Below are positions 58,009 through 64,000 of a DNA stretch of 64,000 nucleotides, in pieces (position 1 is the first letter of the stretch; each line of letters opens with the position of its first letter). The stretch comes from Thiobaca trueperi. Its GTDB lineage: Bacteria > Pseudomonadota > Gammaproteobacteria > Chromatiales > Chromatiaceae. Location of the stretch: the NCBI RefSeq assembly GCF_004342175.1, contig NZ_SMAO01000009.1, positions 91,057 through 155,056 on the forward strand, read 5' to 3'. The translations under genes were made by a program, and so were the position numbers. The notes under the pieces are model-generated. The model was not told the origin of the DNA and searched no databases. It saw only the letters and a program-made list of their open reading frames with translations.

Positions 58009-58869
58009 TCAGCGTCCTCCCATCACCTTTTTCAAGGCCGCGCGGGCACGATTGCTGGGCACGGCAAAACCAATGCCGACATTACCGCCGGTGGGACCGA
58101 TGAGTGCGGTGTTGATGCCGATCACTTCGCCAGCCAGATTGATCAGCGGGCCGCCGGAGTTGCCGGGATTGATGGAGGCGTCGGTCTGGATCAACTCGCC
58201 GAGACGATTGCCCGAAATACTGCTGCGCTCGACTGCGCTGACGATCCCGAGCGTCACGGTCTGTCCCAAACCGAAGGGGTTGCCGATCGCGACCACGAAG
58301 TCCCCGACCTCCAGCCGATCCGAATTGCCGAGCGGCAGGGGCTGGATGCTGACGGGCGGGATCTTGAGAATCGCCAGATCGGTGGCGTCGTCCGAACCGA
58401 TCCGCCGGGCGCGGAAACTGCGCCGGTCCTTGAGCGTCACCATGATTTCGGTGGCGTCTTTCAGCAGATGTTCATTGGTCATGACATAGCCGCGTGCGGC
58501 ATCGACGATGACCCCGGAGCCGAGGCTGCGCTGCCGCTCGGTCTCGTCCAGCTCGGGCATCGGCAGACCGAAGCGATCCAGAAAGCGCCGGAAATCGGGA
58601 TCGCGGAGAAAGGCGTGTGGATCGTTTGCGACCTTGGCTTCCACCGCGATATTGACCACGGCGGGTGTGACCTGCCGCATCAAGGGGGCCAGCGACGGAT
58701 AGCCGGCACTGGACATGAGCCCGGACAGTGCGCCGCTTGATTTCGGTGTCTCGATCCCCGCCGTCTCGATGGGCTGCGGCATCACGCAGGCCGTCAGCAG
58801 CAGTGCGTGCAGCGCCAGCGGCCACAGGGCGCGAGCGGGCCAACCAAACCGGAGCGGCGATGAGGACAC
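58009..58869 (-). CDS. HtrA-like trypsin-fold serine protease, lipoprotein, no PDZ
   Basis: 287-residue predicted envelope protease. Lipobox LLLTAC after a hydrophobic segment suggests a lipid anchor. S1C-type triad: histidine in YVMTNEHLLKDATE, aspartate in DDATDLAILKIP, serine in NPGNSGGPLINLAGEV; VAIGNPFGLGQTVTLGIVSA is also present. It ends at ALKKVMGGR, directly after the protease domain, so the PDZ domain(s) of DegP, DegQ or DegS are absent. The start is taken as GTG 58869, preceded by AGGA; an ATG at 58947 would put part of the coding sequence inside a dispersed repeat. Confidence 0.85.
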   Translation of the reverse strand: MSSSPLRFGWPARALWPLALHALLLTACVMPQPIETAGIETPKSSGALSGLMSSAGYPSLAPLMRQVTPAVVNIAVEAKVANDPHAFLRDPDFRRFLDRFGLPMPELDETERQRSLGSGVIVDAARGYVMTNEHLLKDATEIMVTLKDRRSFRARRIGSDDATDLAILKIPPVSIQPLPLGNSDRLEVGDFVVAIGNPFGLGQTVTLGIVSAVERSSISGNRLGELIQTDASINPGNSGGPLINLAGEVIGINTALIGPTGGNVGIGFAVPSNRARAALKKVMGGR

Positions 58870-58901
58870 GGGCAGATCCTGTGAGTTGTGACGACGGCGG
58901 T

Positions 58902-59087
58902 TTAAGTGATTCCCGGAACAGTTCGTACCCGCCTGAAACGCCGTCAATGGACAGGATTAACAGGATGATTCAAGATTAAAAGGATTAAAAACAATGATCT
59001 AAAAATCCCGTTCATCCTGGAAAATCCTGTTAATCCTGTCTATTTAATGCGTGTATCAGGTATAAATTTTCCAGAAAATCACCTTAA
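58902..59087. repeat. GGATT palindromic repeat with both outer arms
   Basis: Most complete copy. Left arm TTAAGTGATTCCCGGAACAG, right arm ATTTTCCAGAAAATCACCTT; between them ACAGGATTAACAGGATGATT and AATCCTGTTAATCCTGTCTA. The arms and core are imperfect inverted complements over about 180 bases. The right end gives dacB its TAA stop, and the left arm covers the likely upstream region of the protease gene. Confidence 0.82.
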
Positions 59088-60304
59088 CGCGCCAGGCTGC
59101 TCGCCACCCGGCGGCGCAGACTGGCGTCCACCGGCTGGTTGATGAGCAGGGCAAAAGACGCCCATCGCCCATCGCGGCGCACATAGCCGGCATAGGTGCT
59201 GACGCCGCGCAGGGTGCCGGTCTTGGCGCGCACATTGGGGTTGCCGTCCTGTGCCGCCAGCAGGTCGCGATAGGGTACGAAGGCGTCCAGCAGATCAACC
59301 AGTTGGCGCGCGCTCAGGCGGTTGCCGCGCGAGAGTCCGGCACCGTCCTCGATGACGACATCGCTCCAGCCGAAACGCTTGCGGGAAAAATCGGTCATCG
59401 CCCGTCTGGCCGCCGTCATGGTCACCTGCCCCTTGCCCTCGGGCTGCGCCAGCCGCAGAAAGAGCGCATTGGCGACGAAGTTGTTGGAGTATTTGAGCAT
59501 CGGCTCAACCATCTGCGCCAGGGTGCGGCTGTTGATGTGACGGTAGAGGCGCTGCGCCTGACGCGGCACCGGTGCATTCCGTCGGGGTTCACCGACACGG
59601 ATGCCGGCGCCGGTCAGCTTGGCGGCGAGCAGTTCGCCGACATAGCGCACTGCCGTGTCATGCTCACGCAGATTGACCCGCTGTTTGCCGGGACCGCCAG
59701 CCAGACCGAAGCGACGTGCGGTGGCGGTAAGCGGAGTCTGGGGTTCGGCGCTGCGCACCTGATCGCCTTCGCGGATCAGATTGAGCGTGTTGAAGTTGGC
59801 CGCCAGCGCCGTCACCGGCGCGTCATAGGGATTATCCGAAGACGAGCGCCCGGCGATCTCGACATCCGGGCCGAAAAAACTGTCATCCAGACCGATTCCG
59901 GCGACCTCGCGCACCCCTTTGGACTGGAGCGCGGCGACGATCCGGTCCAGTTCTTCCGATACCAGATAGGGATCGGCATAGCCTTTCACCCAGAGCCAGT
60001 CGGCCTCGTCGCGATAGAAATCGGTTTCGAAACGATAATCCCGGCCCCAGGTCTCCAGCGCGGCGAAGGCGGTCAGCAGTTTCATGGTCGAGGCCGGGAC
60101 GCGCGGCGTGTCGGCCTGATAGGCGATCACCTCGCGGCCCTGATCCTGGAGCAGCAGACTCGCCTGATTCATGCCCTTGACCTGGGCAATGGGATCGGCT
60201 GCCGTTGCCGCCGTGGCGCTACTGATCGCCAGTACGCTTAACAGGAGCAGTGCCAGATCCGGCCAGAAACCAAGACGGCAAAAGGGGAGGGGTGGATTTG
60301 TCAT
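59084..60304 (-). CDS. dacB: D-alanyl-D-alanine carboxypeptidase/endopeptidase (PBP4)
   Basis: Periplasmic low-molecular-weight penicillin-binding protein cutting peptidoglycan cross-links and terminal D-Ala. 406 residues. Signal segment LALLLLSVLAISSATAATA. Active-site motifs: SxxK in PASTMKLLTAFAALE (about 73), SNN in KYSNNFVANALFLR (about 275) and KTG in RAKTGTLRG (about 358). The ATG at 60304 is preferred to 60322. The stop codon lies in a dispersed repeat. Confidence 0.94.
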   Translation of the reverse strand: MTNPPLPFCRLGFWPDLALLLLSVLAISSATAATAADPIAQVKGMNQASLLLQDQGREVIAYQADTPRVPASTMKLLTAFAALETWGRDYRFETDFYRDEADWLWVKGYADPYLVSEELDRIVAALQSKGVREVAGIGLDDSFFGPDVEIAGRSSSDNPYDAPVTALAANFNTLNLIREGDQVRSAEPQTPLTATARRFGLAGGPGKQRVNLREHDTAVRYVGELLAAKLTGAGIRVGEPRRNAPVPRQAQRLYRHINSRTLAQMVEPMLKYSNNFVANALFLRLAQPEGKGQVTMTAARRAMTDFSRKRFGWSDVVIEDGAGLSRGNRLSARQLVDLLDAFVPYRDLLAAQDGNPNVRAKTGTLRGVSTYAGYVRRDGRWASFALLINQPVDASLRRRVASSLAR

Positions 60305-60388
60305 GGATGACTCGAAGACCATCTACAGAGACGAAAAGAGGGTAAGAATAGCCCATAATCGCGGGCTTGCGGTCTGCCTGGAGCCCGG

Positions 60389-60919
60389 ATGCTGAATCTC
60401 CTCATACTCTATGGACTCATCTGGACTGGTTTCCATCTGGGCGCCGGCTATGTTGCCCAGCGTCTGCCGGGGCGCCTGTTTGCTGACTTCCCGCTCGTCA
60501 GTCGTGAATATGGCTGGGAGGATTCAGGCCGGCTCTACGAGCGGCTCGGCATCCGCTGGTGGAAGGATCATCTGCCCGAGGCCGGTGGATTCCTGCGCGG
60601 CGGTTTCCCCAAACGACATCTGCAAAGCGGAGATCCGGGTTATCTCGGCCAGTTCGCGCTGGAGACCTGCCGCGCGGAGTGCTCGCACTGGCTGACCTGG
60701 AGTCTGGCGCTCACTTTCTTTGTCTGGAATCCCTGGCAGATTGGCGTGGTCATGCTGATCTATGGCGCGGCGAGCAATCTGCCCTGCATTCTCGTGCAAC
60801 GCTACAACCGTATCCGGCTGCGCCGCGTCGCGCGCACTTTAGCGCGACGAGCGCAGCGGGATGACGCGGCCCTTCCAGCGCACGCTCTGCCGCGTCAGGG
60901 TGAGAGACAGCGAGCGTAA
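60389..60919 (+). CDS. CrtO-like acyltransferase (glycosyl-diaponeurosporenoate type)
   Basis: 176-residue membrane protein resembling the acyltransferase that finishes staphyloxanthin in staphylococci. Visible: an N-terminal membrane segment, then the family signature IRWWKDHLPEAGGFLRGGFPK, and ECSHWLTWSLALTFFVW with a further membrane helix. In S. aureus it acylates the glucose of a carotenoid glycoside. The opposite strand carries a CrtQ-like glycosyltransferase, its functional partner in that pathway. In this organism the acceptor (a carotenoid glycoside or other glycolipid) is unknown. The last 81 bases overlap the glycosyltransferase gene end to end. Confidence 0.75.
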   Translation: MLNLLILYGLIWTGFHLGAGYVAQRLPGRLFADFPLVSREYGWEDSGRLYERLGIRWWKDHLPEAGGFLRGGFPKRHLQSGDPGYLGQFALETCRAECSHWLTWSLALTFFVWNPWQIGVVMLIYGAASNLPCILVQRYNRIRLRRVARTLARRAQRDDAALPAHALPRQGERQRA

Positions 60920-61960
60920 AAAGACCGCAACGAAAAAGGCCAGCGAGACCGGATAGGTCAGTGCGGTCAGCCAGCCGAAATTGCCCAGCCGTCGCAGCAG
61001 CCACCAGAGCTGGACGACATAGGCGCAATAGGCCGCCAGACCGGCGACGACCCAGTTGGACAGACCGTCAGCCGGCCAGCCCCGGATGGCGTCGAGCACG
61101 GCGATGCTGCCCGAGATCCAGGCCGTCAGCATCAACAGCAGCACCGGATCGGTCGCGATGGCGCCACGTCCGAAATTCTTGGTCCAGCCCTCGGCCAGAT
61201 CACGCACGCCGTGCGGATACATGCGAAATGAAATGACACCCTCGCCGATGAAGTTGTGCGACGGCACGCCGTGTCGGTTCATCTCCCGCGCCAGCGCCAC
61301 GTCATCGACGATCTCCGCACGCACCAGATGATGTCCACCGGTGCGGACATAATCCGCGCGTGAACAGAGCATGCAGGGACCGAAGCTCCCGTTGGGCTTG
61401 ACATGCTCTCCGGCCAGGGTGAATGAACGGATGCTGCCCATCATGATGATGGAAAAGAAGACCGAGAGCCGCTCATAGGCCTGGCGCATCCGGTGATAGG
61501 GCTGCACCGACACCAGACCGCCATAGCGCGCATGGGTAGCGACCAGACGTCGCAGACCGGAGGGCGCAAGCTCGGTATCGGCATCGAGAAACACCAGCAG
61601 CTCACCGCTGGCCTGCTGTGCGCCAACCCAGCAGGCGCGCGGCTTGCCGAGCCAGCCATCCGCCAGTTCGGTCAGCGTCAGGGTCGTCGCCCCCGCCGCG
61701 CGCGCCAGCTCACCGGTGCCGTCGGTCGAGTTGTCATCGACCACGATCAGCTCATGGTTCACATAATCCTGTTCGCGCAGCGAAGCCAGCAGAGGCGGCA
61801 GACGCGCTACTTCATTGCGGGCGGGCACGATGACCGAAACCCGGATCTCGTCAAGCCGCTCCGGTGCCTGCTCCGGCGTCGGCGGACAGGCGCGCAGACG
61901 CCCGAGAAACACAAAGGCCAGACTCCAGGGCAGCAGCAGCCACAGCAATTCTATCGGCAT
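60839..61960 (-). CDS. CrtQ-like membrane glycosyltransferase (GT2)
   Basis: 373 residues. N-terminal membrane segment, then a GT-A domain: VSVIVPARNEVARLPPLLAS, ELIVVDDNSTDGTGELA, VFLDADTELA (DxD), GPCMLCSRADY, and the EIVDDVALAREMNRHG acceptor block, then three or four C-terminal membrane helices (LLLMLTAWISGSIAVLDAI, VVAGLAAYCAYVVQLWWLL). This is the style of the 4,4'-diaponeurosporenoate glycosyltransferase CrtQ. It converges on the CrtO-like gene. The start at 61960 (MPIELLWLL) was chosen over 62029. Acceptor unknown. Confidence 0.8.
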   Translation of the reverse strand: MPIELLWLLLPWSLAFVFLGRLRACPPTPEQAPERLDEIRVSVIVPARNEVARLPPLLASLREQDYVNHELIVVDDNSTDGTGELARAAGATTLTLTELADGWLGKPRACWVGAQQASGELLVFLDADTELAPSGLRRLVATHARYGGLVSVQPYHRMRQAYERLSVFFSIIMMGSIRSFTLAGEHVKPNGSFGPCMLCSRADYVRTGGHHLVRAEIVDDVALAREMNRHGVPSHNFIGEGVISFRMYPHGVRDLAEGWTKNFGRGAIATDPVLLLMLTAWISGSIAVLDAIRGWPADGLSNWVVAGLAAYCAYVVQLWWLLRRLGNFGWLTALTYPVSLAFFVAVFLRSLSLTLTRQSVRWKGRVIPLRSSR

Positions 61961-62100
61961 GATCGGCGGGTCCGTGTTTCGCGCGACGTGATGGATGTGG
62001 AGGACATGCGCAACCCGGAGACGATTCAATAAGGGTGACGGGAAGCGGAGCCAACATGGGGACTGTCATTCGCGAAGACAAACCGGGCAGCGACTCGCGG

Positions 62101-62187
62101 CTAAACCGCACCCGCTCGAACGGTCGTCGATTCTGCCCAGGCCGACTCAATCCTCAACGATCACATACCGCACCGGGTGCGGTTTAA
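62101..62187 (-). repeat. 87-bp TIR element (minus orientation)
   Basis: Ends CTAAACCGCACCCG and CGGGTGCGGTTTAA; almost identical to 31340-31426 through CTCGAACGGTCGTCGATTCTG and TCACATACCGCACCGGG. It lies between the glycosyltransferase and SDR genes. Right after it (62206-62234) a fragment of the GGATT-family outer arm (CCAGGAAATCACCTGACC) follows. Confidence 0.85.
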
Positions 62188-62245
62188 ATCGACACCCGGC
62201 TCAGGGATCCTGGTCTCCAGGAAATCACCTGACCGGATTCGGCGG

Positions 62246-63109
62246 TTAAGACGATTCCACGCCGAGCCCGGTCAGCCGCTCGCTGATCTGCCACAGACGC
62301 CGGTTGGCCTCCGGGTCGCGCGCCTGAGCCGGTGCCCGCAGTGGTTTGCGATTGCCGAAATACTGCCCGCTGACACCCTCCAGCTCCGGGGCGTTGGCGA
62401 GATAGAGCACCCGCCGCGCCGCCTGAGCGGGCGAGGGGATCGCCCAGCCGCCGAGCGCGGCCACCAGCTTCCAGAATGGCCCCTGCGCGCCATCGGTGCC
62501 GCCGAGATTGGAGCGGAAGACGCCCGGAAACACGGCATTCACTGTCACCCCGCTGTCTTGCAGCCGGCGCGCCAGTTCGAAGGTGAAATGCAGATTGCCG
62601 AGCTTGGACTGCGCATAGCCCTGCATCATGCGATAAGGCCGGCGCTCCCAGTTGAGATCATCGAAGTCCATCGCCGCGTCGATGCGGGTGCCGACATTGA
62701 CGATGCGTGCCGATGCGCTGGATGTGAGCCGGTCGAGCAGCAGATGGGTCAGCAGAAAAGGCGCCAGATGATTGACCGCCAGCGCGCATTCGATCCCGTC
62801 CGGGCTCAGACGCCGTGCGGGATAGGCGGTACCGGCATTGTTCACCAGCAGATGCAGCCGGTCGAAACGCGCCAGCACTGACTCGGCCAGCGCGCGGATC
62901 GATGTCTGATCCGCCAGATCGGCGACGAACAGATGCAGGTCCGCGTTGCCGGTCGCGGCCTGGATCCCGGCACGCGCAGCCTCGCCACGTGCACGGTCGC
63001 GGGCCACCAGACCAACCCGCGCGCCTTCGGCTGCCAGACCCAAAGCAACCGCCTTGCCCAGACCCGAATTAGCGCCGGTGATGAGTGCGGTGCGAAGGAC
63101 TGTCGTCAT
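62246..63109 (-). CDS. Short-chain dehydrogenase/reductase (retinol-dehydrogenase-like)
   Basis: 287-residue NAD(P)-dependent oxidoreductase. Visible: cofactor motif TALITGANSGLGKAVALG, LLVNNAGTAYPA, the catalytic YAQSK with upstream NVGTRID, and the PGVFRSNL loop. Resembles the retinol-dehydrogenase/WW-domain-oxidoreductase type of SDR, which reduce varied lipids. The ATG at 63109 is preferred to a TTG two codons earlier. Its substrate is unknown; proximity to the glycosyltransferase/acyltransferase pair is not evidence of a shared pathway. Confidence 0.88.
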   Translation of the reverse strand: MTTVLRTALITGANSGLGKAVALGLAAEGARVGLVARDRARGEAARAGIQAATGNADLHLFVADLADQTSIRALAESVLARFDRLHLLVNNAGTAYPARRLSPDGIECALAVNHLAPFLLTHLLLDRLTSSASARIVNVGTRIDAAMDFDDLNWERRPYRMMQGYAQSKLGNLHFTFELARRLQDSGVTVNAVFPGVFRSNLGGTDGAQGPFWKLVAALGGWAIPSPAQAARRVLYLANAPELEGVSGQYFGNRKPLRAPAQARDPEANRRLWQISERLTGLGVESS

Positions 63110-63136
63110 GAGCAATGGCCTCGTGGTCGATGGGCG

Positions 63137-63558
<422 letters not shown>

Positions 63559-63562
<4 letters not shown>

Positions 63563-63813
63563 AAACCGAGCAGGGCGTCCAGTTCGCCCTTGGCATCCAG
63601 TTGAGCCATGTCGTCATAGCCGCCGATTGGTCGGTCGTCGATGAAGATCTGCGGCACCGTCTGACGCTGACTGCGTTCCTCCATGATCCGCCACTGCTCA
63701 GGATCGTCATCGACCGGGATTTCGGTGAAGGCGACGCCCTTGCGTTTCAGCAGACTGAGCGCGCGCGTGCAATAGGGGCAGGTTTGGGTTGTATAAAGTG
63801 TAATCTGAACCAT
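63559..63813 (-). CDS. grxC: Glutaredoxin 3
   Basis: 84-residue glutathione-dependent thiol reductase. CPYC active site in YTTQTCPYCTRALSLLKRKG, then the TVPQIFIDDRPIGGYDDMA glutathione-binding block (cis-proline at TVP, GG-D pattern). Normal length for GrxC. First gene of the two-gene operon with hslR. Its 5' region runs into two tandem heptanucleotide repeats. Confidence 0.95.
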
Positions 63814-63843
63814 TTTCTCACCTGTGCCGATCGGTCTTTTCGA

Positions 63844-63864
63844 GTCGTCAGTCGTCAGTCGTCA
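63844..63864. repeat. Three tandem copies of GTCGTCA
   Basis: A perfect 3-copy heptanucleotide repeat in the grxC 5' region. Confidence 0.85.
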
Positions 63865-63904
63865 GAGTCGAGCTTGACACGGTGAAACGGGACAACACAA
63901 TCCT

Positions 63905-64000
63905 TGCCAACTGCCAACTGCCAACTGCCAACTGCCAACTGCCAACTGCCAACTGCCAACTGCCAACTGCCAACTGCCAACTGCCAACTGCCAACTGCCA
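63905..64000. repeat. Heptanucleotide tandem repeat TGCCAAC, about 13.7 copies to window end
   Basis: The unit TGCCAAC repeats without interruption from 63905 to the last base; the array continues beyond the window. No spacers, so it is not a CRISPR. The region 63814-64000 holds no gene. Confidence 0.95.

Noticed and set aside
58869..58947. Extended N-terminus of the HtrA-like protease from the ATG at 58947
   Set aside because: That start lies inside a dispersed repeat and would place 26 residues before the lipoprotein signal.
63905..64000. Possible CRISPR array
   Set aside because: The 7-base units are contiguous without spacers, so it is a simple tandem repeat.

Overview
This 64-kb window is GC-rich, densely packed chromosomal DNA, most likely from a gammaproteobacterium of the purple sulfur bacterial type (Chromatiaceae or a close relative). 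The basis is inference from gene content and order: a gyrA-serC-serA-pheA-hisC-tyrA run, a menF-menD menaquinone pair, DsbD, Hsp15, RNase R-RlmB, acnD-prpF and an exosortase-type (VPLPA) protein. No photosynthesis or sulfur-oxidation gene lies inside the window, so the family assignment is tentative.

Layout. 1-9.5 kb: the end of a DNA photolyase gene, then guaA and, much later, tadA. Between these two housekeeping genes sits a compact locus that looks like a defence system: an MmeI-like adenine DNA methyltransferase, a VapBC-type toxin-antitoxin pair, an SF2 helicase and a GIY-YIG nuclease. 9.5-24.6 kb: a DAACS symporter, a MurE-like ligase, a DsbD with a doubled N-terminal domain, CutA, FxsA, a QEGLA-motif protein, an isolated PEP-CTERM-type protein with a possible sigma-54 promoter, MenD/MenF and two alpha/beta hydrolases. 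24.7-31.4 kb: a large PAS-GGDEF-EAL protein whose catalytic residues are largely lost, an unrecognised membrane-anchored protein and a TonB-dependent receptor. 31.5-42.4 kb: aromatic amino acid, histidine and serine biosynthesis and gyrA, interrupted by a low-GC accessory islet (HicB-like, unknown, HEPN-like) between serA and serC. GyrA carries a 139-residue mini-intein. 42.8-50.2 kb: a glycerophosphodiesterase, a decayed strip with a lipase relic, an ISAs1 transposase relic and tRNA-Ser, then TraB, YqiA, an unknown protein, a 44-residue membrane peptide and a diguanylate cyclase. 50.4-64 kb: AcnD-PrpF for 2-methylcitrate metabolism, RlmB/RNase R, tRNA-Leu, a PDZ-less HtrA-like lipoprotein, PBP4, a CrtO-like acyltransferase and CrtQ-like glycosyltransferase facing each other, an SDR, Hsp15, glutaredoxin and a heptanucleotide tandem repeat running off the end.

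Two families of short dispersed repeats occupy many gene junctions. One is an 87-bp element with TTAA-(A/C)CGCG inverted ends, present five times at exactly the same length; in all three plus-oriented copies its terminal TTAA supplies the TAA stop codon of the preceding gene. The other is built from GGATTAACAGGATT-type palindromes, in places with outer inverted arms, and also abuts or supplies gene ends. The items most worth following up are the guaA/tadA defence locus, the GyrA mini-intein, the 87-bp element family and the degenerate GGDEF-EAL protein. All calls come from reading the sequence and recalled family knowledge; no database search was run.
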